64,000 nt of DNA from Xanthobacter autotrophicus Py2 (GCA_000017645.1 CP000781.1:744001-808000); one strand, 5' to 3'; counted from the stretch's first letter, positions 1 to 9,909 are shown. Numbers and translations are program-made. The notes: a model not told the origin generated them from the letters alone.

Positions 1-3000
1 CCACCGGCCCGGTGGAGGGCTCGATGTTGACGAGGAACGCCTTGAACTCCGGCGTCTCGATGTTCGCGTCACCCACGAACGGGGTGAGCACGTTGGCCGG
101 GAAGCCCTTCTTCGCCGCCCCCACGAAGCCCCAGTGGATGGGAATGCCCACCACATGCACCGGCTTGCCGTCCACCATCAGCGGGCGGATGCGCTTGGTG
201 ACATAGGCCTTGGCGAAGACGGAGCCGCGCTTCGACCACACCCGGACCCAGCCGGCATTGGCGATGTTTTTCTCCTTTGCCAGTTCCTCGGAGATTTCCA
301 CGAAGAATTCGGGCTGGAGCACCGAGTTCACGTGGTTGTTCTTGGTCCAGTAGTGGAAATGCTCGGTCAGGCGGTAGGAGGTCGCCGCATACGGGAACTC
401 CTTGGACGCCGTGTCGGCGAACTGGGCGAAGTCGTCCTTGAACACGCGCGCCACCGGATTGCCCCGTACTTTGGGGGCGATCAGGTTGGCGACCGGGCTC
501 TCGAACGGCTCGTAGTGCACCGGGAACGGCCCGTCCCGCATCATGCCCCGGGTGAACAGGCGGGAAACGCCTTCGGGGTTCATGATGAAGGGGCCCACAT
601 CCTGCGGCTTGGCGGTGGGGGCGATGTCGGGCACGTCGTAGCCCGTCCACTTGGCCCCGTCCCACCAGATCAGCTTGCGGGTGTCGTCCCACGGCTGGCC
701 GTCGATGTTGCAGGAGGCACGGTTGTAGATGATGCGCCGGTTGGCCGGCCAGGCGAACGCCCACTTGAGGTAGGCGCCGGTATCGTCTGGATCGGAATTG
801 TCCCGGCGGGCCATCATGTTGCCGGCCTCGGTATAGCTGCCGGTATAGATCCAGCAGCCGGCCGCCGTCGAGCCGTCATCACGCAGGAGGCCGAAGCTCG
901 CGAGCTGCTTGCCCGCCTCCAGCACCTTCTTGGTCGGATCGTTGGGATCGAGCACGTCGGAGATGACGTACCCGTTCATCTCCTTGGCCAGCTCCTCGGG
1001 CGCGGGATCGTGCGGATCCTTGTAGTTCCAGGTGAGGTTGACGATCGGATCGGGGAAGGCGCCACCTTCCTTCTTGTACATCTCCTTCAGCCGCAGATGG
1101 AGCTGCGCCATGATGAAGATGTCCGTCTTCGCCTCGCCGGGAGGCGAGCCGGCCGCCCAGTGCCATTGCAGCCAACGGCCCGAATTCACCAGCGAGCCGT
1201 TGTCCTCGGCGAAGCAGGTGGTGGGCAGCTGGATGACTTCCGTCGAGATCTTCGACGGATCGGCGGGATTGTAGACGCCGTGGTTCTCCCAGAAGCGGGC
1301 GGTCTCGGTCTCCAGGGGATCCATGACCACGAGCAGCTTGAGCTTGGCGAGCGCCTCCGCCAGCTTGGCCTTGTTGGGGAAGGCCTGCAGCGGGTTGAAG
1401 CCCTGGCAGAAGTAGACGTTCATCTTCCCCTGCTTCATCAGCTCGAACGCACGCAGCACGTCGTAGGACGGCACGTCGAGCTTGGGCAGGTAGTCGAACG
1501 CCCAGTTGTTCTCGGCCGTCGCCGATTGACCCCACATGGACTTCTGGAACGAGACGAAGAACTTCCTGTAGTTCTGCCAGTAGCTCATCTGGCCCGGACG
1601 CAGCGGCTTGAACCCACGCGTCGACATGTAGGCGTTGAGGTCCGGCTCCTTCTCCGTGGGGATCGTGAGATACCCCGGGATCAGGTTGGACATCAGGCCG
1701 ATGTCGGTGAGGCCCTGGATGTTGGAATGCCCGCGCAGGGCGTTCATGCCGCCGCCGCGCACACCGATGTTGCCGAGGATGAGCTGGAGCATCGCCATGC
1801 AGCGGATGTTCTGCGAGCCCTTCGAATGCTGGGTCCAGCCGAGCGCGTACATGGAGGTCATCGTCTTGGTGGGCGACGAACACTCCGCGATCATGGACGC
1901 CACCTTCAGGAACTTGTCCTTGGGCGTGCCCGTGATGCGCTCGACCATCTCCGGCGTGTAGACGGAGACGTGCTGCTTCAGCAGATTCCAGACGCAGCGG
2001 GGGTTCTGCAAGGTATCGTCCACGACCGCATAGCCGTCGGCGCCGATCTCGTAGTCCCAGGACGAGCGGTTGTAGTCCCGCTTCATCTCGTCATAGCCGG
2101 TGAACAGGCCGTCCTGGTAGCCGAACCCTTCCTTGACGATATAGCCGGCGTTGGTGAACGCCTTCACATAGTCCCACTGAATCTTGTCGTTCTTGATGCA
2201 GTAGTTGATGACGCCCAGAAGGAAGGCGATGTCGGTGCCTTGCCGGATCGGGGCGTAATAGTCCGCCACCGCGGCCGAGCGGGTGAAGCGCGGGTCCACG
2301 ACGACGAGCTTGGCGCCACGGTTGGCCTTCGCCTCCGTGACCCATTTGAATCCGCACGGGTGCGCTTCAGCGGCATTGCCGCCCATGATCACCACGAGAT
2401 CGGTATTCTTGATGTCCGTCCAGGAGTTGGTCATTGCTCCACGGCCAAAAGTTGGGGCGAGACTCGCCACCGTCGGGCCGTGTCAGACGCGTGCCTGGTT
2501 GTCGAACGCCAGAATTCCGGTCGAGCGCACCACCTTGTAGGTGGCGAACGCGGTTTCGTTGGTGGTGGCGGAGGCGGCGAGGAAGCCGGTGGTGAGCCAG
2601 CGGTTCACCGTCACGCCGTCCTGGTTCTTGGCGATGAAGTTCGCGTCGCGATCCGTCTTCATTGCCCGGGCGATCTTGTCGAGCGCCTCATTCCAGGAAA
2701 TCTTCTCGAACTTGTCGGATCCCGCGCGCCGGATCATCGGCTCCTTGAGGCGCGTCGCGGATTTGACGATGTCGAGCAGGGCCGCGCCCTTGGGGCAGAG
2801 CGTCCCGCGATTGGTGGGATGGTCGCTGTCACCCTCGATGTGGGTGATGTCGGCCTTCTCGCCCTTGGCGAGATTACCCTTGGAAAAGATCAGGATGCCG
2901 CATGCCACCGAGCAATAGGTGCAAGTGTTGCGCACTTCCGTGGTGTTGACGAGGCGGAACGGCTTGATGGTGGAGGCATAGGCCTCCTCGATGGCGCCGA

Positions 3001-3082
3001 AGCCCATCGCCCCAAGGGTTGTCGCCGCCACGCCCGCGCCCGCCGTTTTCAAGAACTGGCGGCGCGAAAGCTCCATGTTCAT
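1..3082 (-). CDS. fdnG: Formate dehydrogenase-N/O alpha subunit, selenocysteine-containing (3' end cut by window)
   Basis: Catalytic subunit of a periplasm-facing membrane formate dehydrogenase, oxidising formate to CO2 at a molybdopterin/Fe-S centre. The start at 3082 has GGAGG nine bases upstream. The N-terminus carries a twin-arginine signal (SRRQFLK), then a 4Fe-4S motif (CTYCSVACG) and the family segment VTVNRWLTTG. An in-frame TGA at 2485-2483 lies between DNQARV and HGPTVAS, exactly where E. coli FdnG has selenocysteine; the frame then stays open to the window edge and ends with GIPIHWGF...FLVNIEP, close to the family C-terminus. About 1,027 codons are present, so only a few residues are missing. 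A gene caller would end it falsely at 2483. The beta and gamma subunits would lie to the left. selD is 2.4 kb away. Confidence 0.95.
2442..2485 (-). promoter_or_regulatory. Bacterial SECIS element with selenocysteine UGA
   Basis: The UGA at 2485-2483 is followed directly by a hairpin in the mRNA. Its apical part (2468-2456) pairs GGCG with CGCC around the loop AGUCU, which contains the G-U needed for SelB recognition in known bacterial SECIS elements. The loop and its placement agree with what I recall of the E. coli fdnG element, with compensated stem bases. It would bring SelB and Sec-tRNA to the codon. Confidence 0.85.
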
Positions 3083-3413
3083 CGAAGGAAACCTCCGACC
3101 TTCTGCGCCCCGCACCGGGGACCGTTGAGGGCAGCTCCAGGAGGCTGCCAAATACCGCATTCCACAGCTTGGGACGCTATTTTGGAACTGGAAATATGTC
3201 AATTAACGCAGGGACAACTTCCCGTGTCTCCACGAGAATTTCCACTCGCGTTTATGTTGCGATGCAATATAGGCGCAAGTTTTGATTAGAAATTCCGTGC
3301 CATTTTGAAATTTCAGTTGCGATGGGCCGGAACCGACGAAGGGCTGAACCGGACTCACGGACTTGAGCGTTGACCCCCCGCGCCCCGTGATCCAGATTGC
3401 GCAGGTGAAAATC
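3083..3413. other. Divergent intergenic region between fdnG and the TlpA-like gene
   Basis: No gene is supported here. The stretch at about 3170-3330 is AT-richer than its surroundings, as expected for promoters of the two divergent genes. On the minus strand a TGGCACG heptamer (3304-3298) resembles the -24 half of a sigma-54 promoter, but the -12 half lacks the GC dinucleotide. I do not assign a promoter. Confidence 0.4.
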
Positions 3414-4130
3414 ATGTCCGCTCCCGCGGGTCGGGGCTCACAGCGTGTTTCATCTTTCCCTTCGAAAGATCAGGGCATGGGCGGGTGTGCGCCGGGCGTA
3501 GCGCGCGCGGCCGTGAACGCGGCCTGCCGCGCCCTTCTCGCCGCCGTCCTGGCAGGCCCTGTCGCCGCCCTGCCGGCCGGGGCCTCTCCCGATGCGTCCG
3601 CGACGGTTCCGCACCAGGCGCCGCAGCCCCTTCGTCCCGTGGACGGCCGGCCCCTCGCCCCCGCGCTACGGCTGGAGGCCCTCGACGGTCCTGCGTTCGA
3701 TCTTGCCGAGGCCCACGGCGTCACCGTTGTCCACTTCTTCGCCACCTGGTGCGCGCCGTGCCGCACCGAACTGCCCGCGCTCGCGCGCTTCGCCGCCCGC
3801 ACGCCGCAGGTGAAGGTGGTGCTGGTGGACGTGGCCGAGGTGCCGGCGCGGGTGCGCCGCTTCTTCGCCGATCAGGCGCCGCCGGGGCCGGTGCTGATGG
3901 ATCTCGACCGCGCAACGGCGCGCGCCTTCGGGGTCAGCCTGCTGCCCGCCAGCTTCGTCATCGCCGAGGGGCGCATCGCGCTGGCGGCGGAGGGGGAAGT
4001 GGCCTGGGACAGCCCCGAAACCGACACGGCCATCGCCGCTTTGAACGGGTCCGGCGGCCGGCCGCAGGTCCGGTCCACCCATACGGTAAGCAACAAAGCA
4101 AGCAACACGGAAAGCCAGGAGGAGCCCTGA
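3414..4130 (+). CDS. TlpA-like periplasmic thioredoxin-fold protein
   Basis: Membrane-anchored or exported thiol-disulfide protein. A hydrophobic segment (ACRALLAAVLAGPVAALPAGA) serves as signal or anchor. It is followed by a thioredoxin fold with the active site WCAPC in FFATWCAPCRTELPAL, and a cis-proline region (LLPASFVI). I chose ATG 3414 because AGGTGA lies five bases upstream; ATG 3477, nearer the hydrophobic segment, and TTG 3363 are alternatives. The gene ends one base before the transglutaminase-like gene, so the two are probably cotranscribed. TlpA/DsbE-type proteins reduce cysteines in exported metalloproteins; the actual partner is not visible. Confidence 0.8.
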   Translation: MSAPAGRGSQRVSSFPSKDQGMGGCAPGVARAAVNAACRALLAAVLAGPVAALPAGASPDASATVPHQAPQPLRPVDGRPLAPALRLEALDGPAFDLAEAHGVTVVHFFATWCAPCRTELPALARFAARTPQVKVVLVDVAEVPARVRRFFADQAPPGPVLMDLDRATARAFGVSLLPASFVIAEGRIALAAEGEVAWDSPETDTAIAALNGSGGRPQVRSTHTVSNKASNTESQEEP

Positions 4131-4131
4131 C

Positions 4132-5247
4132 ATGACCACGAGACGAGACCTGCTGAAGGTCGGAGCCCTCGCCACTGCCGCTGCGGTCCTGCCCCGCGCC
4201 GCCTTTGCCCAGCAGGCCGCCGCCCCGCAGACCTTTGCTCCTGCGGTTGGCCAATGGCGCAGCTACCAGATCGTCACCACGGTGGAGATCCTGAAGCCGG
4301 AGGGTCAGGTGCAGGCGTGGCTGCCGGTGGCCTCCTTCTCCAATCCGGACTGGTTCAAGCCCGGCGAGAACAGCTGGACCACCAATGCCCGGTCCGCCCA
4401 GCTGGTGCGCGATCCCCATTCGGGGGCGGACATGCTGCATCTCGTCTTCGCCGAGGGCGAGAAGGCACCCAAGGTGGAGCTGACCAGCCGCGCCACCAGC
4501 CGCGACTGGGTGGTGGATCTCACCAGGCCCGGCAAGCCGGCCCCCCTCGCCGCCGACGAGCGCGCCCGCAACACCGCCGCCACCGATCTCATCCCGACCG
4601 ACGGCATCGTGAAGGCCACCTCCGACAAGATCGTCGCCGGCAAGAGCGGCGACGTGGAGAAGGTGCGCGCCATCTTCGAGTGGATCGTCGAGAACACCTA
4701 TCGCAACCCGGCCACGCGCGGCTGCGGCATCGGCGACATCGCGGCGCTGCTCAAGAGCGGCGATCTCGGCGGCAAGTGCGCGGATCTGAACGCCCTGTTC
4801 GTGGGCCTAGTGCGGGCGCAGGACATTCCGGCCCGAGATGTCTACGGCCTGCGGGTGGTGCCCTCGCGCTTCGGCTACAAGAGCCTCGGCGCCAATTCGG
4901 AGATCGTCACCAAGGCCCAGCATTGCCGCGCCGAGGTGTTCCTCTCCGAGTTCGGCTGGGTGCCCATGGATCCAGCCGATGTGCGCAAGGTGGTGCTGGA
5001 GGAGCCGCCGGGCAAGCTTGCCCTTGACGATCCCAAGGTGGCGGCGGCCCGCAAGGCCCTGTTCGGCGCCTGGGAGGGCAACTGGTTCGCCTTCAACACG
5101 GCCCATGACGTGGCGCTGCCGGGCTTTGCCGGCCCGCGCCTCGGCTTCCTGATGTATCCGCAGGCGGCGAACGCGGCGGAGCTGCTCGACTGCCTCGACC
5201 CAGCCAATTTCAAGTACGTCATCCGCGCTTCCGAAATCGCGGTGTGA
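4132..5247 (+). CDS. Exported transglutaminase-like domain protein
   Basis: 371 residues with a twin-arginine-type leader (TRRDLLK, then a hydrophobic stretch to AFAQ). The second half has the papain-like transglutaminase core: cysteine in GGKCADLNALF, histidine in AQHCRAEVF and aspartate in WVPMDPADV, in the expected order. Family members act as proteases or amidases or bind proteins, and substrates are mostly unknown. It starts one base after the stop of the thioredoxin-like gene, hinting that both act in the periplasm together. Confidence 0.8.
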   Translation: MTTRRDLLKVGALATAAAVLPRAAFAQQAAAPQTFAPAVGQWRSYQIVTTVEILKPEGQVQAWLPVASFSNPDWFKPGENSWTTNARSAQLVRDPHSGADMLHLVFAEGEKAPKVELTSRATSRDWVVDLTRPGKPAPLAADERARNTAATDLIPTDGIVKATSDKIVAGKSGDVEKVRAIFEWIVENTYRNPATRGCGIGDIAALLKSGDLGGKCADLNALFVGLVRAQDIPARDVYGLRVVPSRFGYKSLGANSEIVTKAQHCRAEVFLSEFGWVPMDPADVRKVVLEEPPGKLALDDPKVAAARKALFGAWEGNWFAFNTAHDVALPGFAGPRLGFLMYPQAANAAELLDCLDPANFKYVIRASEIAV

Positions 5248-5372
5248 CCAGGCTCGCCGGTCGGGGCGAAGGCCCCCGTCGCCATGCCAGGTCGTGATGG
5301 CCTTCGGGACAGCACGGCCATGGGGGCGTGGCGGAAGCGGCGGGGGTACCCGCCGGCGGGATCAGGGACAGG

Positions 5373-5398
5373 TCCGGTCAGGTGCAGGCCTGACCGGA
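5373..5398. repeat. Perfect 10-bp inverted repeat upstream of selD
   Basis: Arms TCCGGTCAGG and CCTGACCGGA enclose six bases in the 203-bp gap before selD. It could be a terminator for the preceding gene, although no T-run follows, or an operator. The rest of the gap (5248-5450) shows no gene; a selC tRNA was sought here and not found. Confidence 0.6.
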
Positions 5399-5474
5399 CG
5401 GCCATCACTGGAATGAGGGTGCGCTTGTCCGCCGGGATGCGGCGGCGGGCGTGCCCGGAAATGGAAGCCGTACC

Positions 5475-6527
5475 ATGCTCGACGTGCCGTCCGTCCGCCT
5501 CACCAGCCTCGCCCATGGCGGCGGCTGCGGCTGCAAGCTGGCCCCCTCGGTGCTGCAGGATCTGCTCGCCGGGCAGGCGCACGGCGGGCCGTTCGAGCGG
5601 CTGCTGGTGGGCACCGAGACCGGCGACGATGCGGCGGTGTGGGACCTCGACGGTACGACGGCGATCATTGCCACCACCGACTTCTTCATGCCTATGGTGG
5701 ACGACCCCGACCATTTCGGCCGCATCGCCGCCACCAATGCCATCTCCGACATCTATGCCATGGGCGGCACCCCGCTGATGGCGCTTGCCATTCTCGGCAT
5801 GCCGCTGGGCAAGGTGGACACCGCGACCGTGCGCGCCATTCTCGGCGGCGGCGCGGCCATCTGCGCGCAGGCGGGCATTCCGGTGGCGGGCGGCCATTCC
5901 ATCGACTGCCCGGAGCCGGTCTACGGCCTTGCGGTGATCGGCTCGGCGCCGCGCGGGCGCATCCGCCGCAATTCCACCGCCCGGCCGGGGGATGCGCTGA
6001 TCCTCACCAAGGCGCTGGGGGTGGGGGTCTATTCCGCCGCCTTCAAGAAGGAGGCGCTGGGCAAGGATGCCTATGACGAGATGCTGGCCTCGGTCACGAG
6101 GCTCAACCGCATCGGCACGGAACTCGCGAAGGACGAGGCGGTGCACGCCGTCACCGACGTGACCGGCTTCGGCATTCTCGGCCATGGCCTGGAAATGGCG
6201 CGCGGCTCCGGCGCCACGCTGCGCCTGTCACGGGCGGCGCTGCCTTTGTTGTCCGAGGCGGAGAGCCTGGTGCAGCAGGGCTTCGTCACCGGGGCCTCCC
6301 ATCGCAACTGGGCGAGCTACGGCCATGAGGTGGACCTGCCGGAGGGCACCCCCGACTGGCAGCGCCACCTGCTCACCGATCCCCAGACCTCCGGCGGCCT
6401 GCTGGTGGCCTGCGCCCCCGAGGCGGCGGACCGGCTGCTGGCGGAGATCCACGCCGCCGGTTATGCGTCGGCCGCTCGCATCGGCATGGTGGAAGCCGGG
6501 CCGGGCCGGGTGGTGGTGGAGGGCTGA
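5475..6527 (+). CDS. selD: Selenide, water dikinase
   Basis: Makes selenophosphate from selenide and ATP, the selenium donor for Sec-tRNA. The N-terminus HGGGCGCK carries the catalytic cysteine position that in some species is itself selenocysteine; here it is Cys. The AIR-synthase-like ATP-binding regions follow ([55 protein letters not shown]). About 350 residues, normal for the family. ATG 5475 has a purine-rich GGAAATGGAAG upstream; an in-frame GTG at 5451 is the alternative. Its presence near the UGA-containing formate dehydrogenase gene supports selenocysteine use. Confidence 0.95.
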   Translation: MLDVPSVRLTSLAHGGGCGCKLAPSVLQDLLAGQAHGGPFERLLVGTETGDDAAVWDLDGTTAIIATTDFFMPMVDDPDHFGRIAATNAISDIYAMGGTPLMALAILGMPLGKVDTATVRAILGGGAAICAQAGIPVAGGHSIDCPEPVYGLAVIGSAPRGRIRRNSTARPGDALILTKALGVGVYSAAFKKEALGKDAYDEMLASVTRLNRIGTELAKDEAVHAVTDVTGFGILGHGLEMARGSGATLRLSRAALPLLSEAESLVQQGFVTGASHRNWASYGHEVDLPEGTPDWQRHLLTDPQTSGGLLVACAPEAADRLLAEIHAAGYASAARIGMVEAGPGRVVVEG

Positions 6528-6611
6528 GGCCGCCGCTGGCGCCCCTTGGGGGCGGCCGGCACGGGAACCGTGCGGTTTTTTGGACGTTCTCCCGGCGAAA
6601 GGAGAACGGCC

Positions 6612-7013
6612 ATGGCCTCGAACGCATTTCCCACCGCGCTCCGGCGCGCCTCTCCCGTCATCATCCCGCCGGGCACCGTTACCGGCGCGCGCATCTTCGC
6701 CACCGGCATCGTGGCCGCGCTGATGTTCCTTCTGGCCTCGGCAGGACCGTCGCCGGCCGCGGCGGAAGGCACCGCAAATCCGGTGACCGGCGTGTGCGAG
6801 CACCCGGCCCATGCGGCCGCGACGCCCCCGGCGCAGGGCGCCACGTCCGGCACTGAGCCGGGTGGGGCGGGTTCCACCGGCTGGACCGGCGGCACCGGCG
6901 GCTCGTTCATCGGCACCACGCCGCAGGCCTCGACGCCCGCTTCCCCCGACCGTCAGCCGGAGGTGGTCACGGGCGTGGATCCGAAGGTTGAGCCGTCGAA
7001 AGCGCCGTGCTGA
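6612..7013 (+). CDS. Hypothetical exported Ala/Gly/Thr-rich small protein
   Basis: 133 residues. ATG 6612 is preceded by AAAGGAG, so this start is preferred over upstream in-frame codons. One hydrophobic segment (IFATGIVAALMFLLASAGPSPAAA) looks like a signal peptide or anchor. The mature part is low-complexity, rich in Gly, Thr and Pro, and ends in Cys. I recognise no family. Its 3' end overlaps the convergent gene by 47 bp. Confidence 0.6.
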   Translation: MASNAFPTALRRASPVIIPPGTVTGARIFATGIVAALMFLLASAGPSPAAAEGTANPVTGVCEHPAHAAATPPAQGATSGTEPGGAGSTGWTGGTGGSFIGTTPQASTPASPDRQPEVVTGVDPKVEPSKAPC

Positions 7014-8601
7014 AGGCCTGAGCGCGGGTCCAGCTGATGTCGCCCAGATTATAAGAGAGCTGCCGGCGCACCACTGCCGCGTCGGCATCGGAGGCATCGC
7101 CGGTGCGCGCTTCCACACGGCGGATCAGCTCGCCTTTCGGAGCTTCCAGCCACCAGCCCTGAAAATCCGCCCCGGCTTCGCGCGCCACCTGAGCGATGGC
7201 GTCGCGCTCGTCCGGCCGGGCATGGACGGCATCGACGATCACGCTGTGGCCGGTGGCGAGCACCCGGGCCGCCAGAGCGCGCAGCCGGTCGTAGACCTGC
7301 CGGGTCGCCTCGGGGGTGTAGGCCTCCGGCGGCAGCTTCTGCGTCTCCGCCACGCCGGCAAGGCGCTTGCGCTCGATGTCGCTGCGCAGGATCACCGCGC
7401 CGGGCGCGTGGCCGAGCGCTGGCGCCATTTTCGCAGCCCACGTGCTCTTGCCGCTGCCGGAGAGGCCTCCAACAGCCCATAGGGAGGGGCGGCCGGGTCC
7501 CGTCTCGGCCATGGTCGCGCCGTTCAGGAGCGGTGGTGGGCACGTATCGGCGGGGTTGGGTTCAAGAAAGGCGACGGCCTGCGCGAAGGCGGCGCGTATC
7601 CGCGTCTCGCCCTCCGCCTTCCGCTCTGCGCCAAGATGCGCGAGCCCGGCGGCTTCCACCTTGGCGCGAATGGCGGCCCGCAGGCTGAGGAAGGTCGGCA
7701 GGGCTTCAAGCCCTTCGATCCCGTCGTCCGCGCTCGCCCACAGATAGCGATTGAGGATGGCGTTGGCCGCGTCGCGAAGCCCCCGCTGCCACAGGTCCAT
7801 GATGAGGAAGGCGAGGTCGTAGAGCACGTCGCAGGTGGCGATGTCGTCGTTGAACTCGATGGCGTCGAACAGCACCGGCTTGCCGTCCAAGAGCACGATG
7901 TTGCGCAGATGCATGTCGCCGTGGCAGCGGCGCACGAAGCCGGCGGTGCTGCGGGCGTTCAGAAGCGGCGTGATGCCCGCCAGGGCGTCTTCCGAAAGCT
8001 GCGCCAGCCGGGCGACCTCATTGGGCGGGAAAAGCTCGGGCCGGGCTGAAAATTCCGTTTTGTTGTCGGCGAGATAGGAGGTGAGCCGGGAGGCGGTGTC
8101 GAATCCGCGCCGCACCGGCGCGGCGGCATGGGCTTCAAGAACAGCGGTCGCCAGCGCCTTCACGAGATCGGGCGAAAGCGCGCCGCGCTCGGCCACCTTG
8201 TCCAGGGTGAGATCGGTGTCGAAGCGGCGCATCTTCACCGCATGCTCCACCGCCTCGCCGTCCCCGCCGAGCGTAAGGCCATGCACCGTCCGCACGATGG
8301 GCACCACGCCGAGATAAAGCCCCGGCGCCCCGGCGCCGCTGATGGCCACTTCCGCCTCGCAGGCGGCTTGGCGCTTCTGCGGCGTCGAGAAATCCATGAA
8401 GGGGAAGAACACCGCCCGCTTCACCTTGTAAGCGAACGGGCCTGCGAGGAAGACCGCAGCACCGTGGGTGTCTATGCGCTCCACCTTTTCAGCGGTGCCG
8501 TGGGTGGCGGGATCTTGCAGAAGGGCGAAGACGGCACTCTGGTCGCCCACCACATGGTCGGGGGCGGCGGGCGGTGCGGGCGTGGCCGTCGGCGCCGTCA
8601 T
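6967..8601 (-). CDS. Two-domain aminoglycoside-phosphotransferase-like kinase / P-loop ATPase
   Basis: The N-terminal two thirds are an APH-like kinase fold: HGDMHLRNIVLLDGKPVLFDAIEFND contains the catalytic loop HGDxHxxN and the metal-binding aspartate. The C-terminal part is a small P-loop kinase with Walker A GLSGSGKST. This fusion is common in proteobacteria and often annotated bifunctional, but the substrate is unknown and antibiotic resistance is not implied. ATG 8601 is chosen; the open frame begins at a TTG (8649) inside a tandem repeat. Confidence 0.8.
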   Translation of the reverse strand: MTAPTATPAPPAAPDHVVGDQSAVFALLQDPATHGTAEKVERIDTHGAAVFLAGPFAYKVKRAVFFPFMDFSTPQKRQAACEAEVAISGAGAPGLYLGVVPIVRTVHGLTLGGDGEAVEHAVKMRRFDTDLTLDKVAERGALSPDLVKALATAVLEAHAAAPVRRGFDTASRLTSYLADNKTEFSARPELFPPNEVARLAQLSEDALAGITPLLNARSTAGFVRRCHGDMHLRNIVLLDGKPVLFDAIEFNDDIATCDVLYDLAFLIMDLWQRGLRDAANAILNRYLWASADDGIEGLEALPTFLSLRAAIRAKVEAAGLAHLGAERKAEGETRIRAAFAQAVAFLEPNPADTCPPPLLNGATMAETGPGRPSLWAVGGLSGSGKSTWAAKMAPALGHAPGAVILRSDIERKRLAGVAETQKLPPEAYTPEATRQVYDRLRALAARVLATGHSVIVDAVHARPDERDAIAQVAREAGADFQGWWLEAPKGELIRRVEARTGDASDADAAVVRRQLSYNLGDISWTRAQAFSTALSTAQPSDPRP

Positions 8602-8620
8602 GGATCGTCCCGTCTTGAAG

Positions 8621-8658
8621 AAAGTTCTTGGAGAAAGTTCTTGGAGCAAGTCTTGGAG
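8621..8658. repeat. Three tandem copies of a 13-bp repeat
   Basis: AAAGTTCTTGGAG occurs twice perfectly (8621-8633, 8634-8646), followed by a degenerate third copy CAAGTCTTGGAG (8647-8658). It lies between the kinase gene start and the terminator of the alcohol dehydrogenase gene. Confidence 0.85.
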
Positions 8659-8661
8659 GAA

Positions 8662-8688
8662 GCCGCCCCGGCGCGGAGCCGGGGCGGC
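8662..8688 (-). terminator. Probable terminator of the alcohol dehydrogenase gene
   Basis: Perfect 10-bp arms (CCGCCCCGGC and GCCGGGGCGG) with a five-base loop, seven bases after the stop codon on the minus strand. A TTCCTCC tract follows rather than a clean T-run. Confidence 0.65.
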
Positions 8689-8694
8689 AAAAGA

Positions 8695-9819
8695 TTAAGG
8701 CGTGATGGCCACCTTGAGAACGCCGTCGCGCTGGTGCGAGAACAGGTCATAGGCCTTTTCGATGTCGTCCAGCTTGAAGCGGTGGGTGACGAGGGCGCGG
8801 GCATCCACCCGGCCCGAGGCCACCACATCCATCAGGCGGCGCATACGCTCCTTGCCGCCGGGGCAGAGCGAGGTGACGATCTTGTTGTCGCCCAGGCCCG
8901 CCGCGAAGGCATCCAGCGGGATCTTCAGGTCGCTGGAATAGACCCCCAGCGAGGACAGGGTGCCGCCGGGCCGCAGCACGCGCAGGGCGGCCTCGAAGGT
9001 CTCCTGCCGGCCGAGGGCCTCGATGGCCACGTCCACGCCGCGCCCGTCGGTGAGGCGCAGGATCTCTTCCACCGGGTCCACCTTGGAGAAGTCCACCACC
9101 TCGTCCGCCCCCATGGCGCGGGCGACGTTGAGGCGCTCGCCCACCCGGTCCACGGCGATGATGCGGGTGGCGCCCATGAGCCGGGCTCCGGCGGTGGCGC
9201 ACAGGCCGATGGGCCCCTGCGCGAACACGGCCACCGTGTCGCCGATGCGCACCTTGCCGCTCTCGGCGCCGGCAAAGCCGGTGGACATGATGTCCGGGCA
9301 CATGAGGACCTGCTCGTCGCCGAGGGCTTCGGGCACCGGGGCAAGGTTGGTCATGGCGTCGGGCACCACCAGATACTCGGCCTGGGCGCCGTCGATGGTG
9401 TTGCCGAAGCGCCAGCCGCCCATGGGCTTGAAGCCGTGCTTCATGCGCGGGCCGTCCTGCGAGGCGCAGCCGCACAGGCAGGCGTTGGAATAGCCGGACG
9501 GGGTGATGGCGCCGGCGATCACGCGCTGGCCCTCGGCGAACCCTTCCACCGCCGAACCCAGCTTCTCGATGATGCCCACCGGCTCGTGGCCGATGGTGAG
9601 GCCCTTCTCGACCGGATATTCGCCCTTCAGGATATGGACATCCGTGCCGCAGATGGTGGTGGTGGTGATGCGGATGAGGGCGTCGAGCGGACCCACGTCC
9701 GGAATGGGCTTCTCGTCCAGGACGATGCGGTTCTTCTCCACGAAGATGGCCGCCTTCATCTTCGCCCTGCCGGGGCGGTTGCGCTCGACGAAGCCGGGGC
9801 GTTCGATGGTGTCGGTCAT
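8695..9819 (-). CDS. Zinc-dependent alcohol dehydrogenase, MDR superfamily
   Basis: NAD(P)-dependent oxidoreductase of 374 residues. Zinc-site residues are visible in ICGTDVHI and GHEPVG, the Rossmann dinucleotide region in VAVFAQGPIGLCATAGA, and the C-terminal ALVTHRFKLDDIEKAYDLF is typical of the group. PDIMSTGFAGAE and CPGGKERMRRLMD place it near secondary-alcohol (isopropanol-type) dehydrogenases, although the exact alcohol cannot be read from sequence. It is monocistronic, with a terminator hairpin just after the stop. An FNR/FixK-type box lies 91 bp upstream of the start, suggesting induction at low oxygen. Confidence 0.9.
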   Translation of the reverse strand: MTDTIERPGFVERNRPGRAKMKAAIFVEKNRIVLDEKPIPDVGPLDALIRITTTTICGTDVHILKGEYPVEKGLTIGHEPVGIIEKLGSAVEGFAEGQRVIAGAITPSGYSNACLCGCASQDGPRMKHGFKPMGGWRFGNTIDGAQAEYLVVPDAMTNLAPVPEALGDEQVLMCPDIMSTGFAGAESGKVRIGDTVAVFAQGPIGLCATAGARLMGATRIIAVDRVGERLNVARAMGADEVVDFSKVDPVEEILRLTDGRGVDVAIEALGRQETFEAALRVLRPGGTLSSLGVYSSDLKIPLDAFAAGLGDNKIVTSLCPGGKERMRRLMDVVASGRVDARALVTHRFKLDDIEKAYDLFSHQRDGVLKVAITP

Positions 9820-9909
9820 GGCGTTCCTTCCTGATCCGTCCCCGGTGGGGAAACGTGGGGACGCTTCGGTGCCGCGGTAACTGGTTAGGACGAAGGGGCC
9901 GGCGCGGCA

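Noticed and set aside
2483..3202. Short 239-residue protein ending at 2483
   Set aside because: Its stop is the selenocysteine UGA and its first 40 residues precede the true start at 3082.
134..3289. 1,051-codon open frame on the plus strand
   Set aside because: Antisense shadow of the formate dehydrogenase gene; its sequence is Arg/His/Gly-rich with no domain.
3290..3304. Sigma-54-like TGGCACG upstream of fdnG
   Set aside because: The -24 half matches, but the -12 half reads TTCT without GC, and the distance to the gene is about 200 bp.
5330..5420. Possible selC (tRNA-Sec) in the GC-rich hairpin region before selD
   Set aside because: No TCA anticodon loop, no T-loop GGTTCGA-type sequence and no acceptor pairing; only a simple hairpin.
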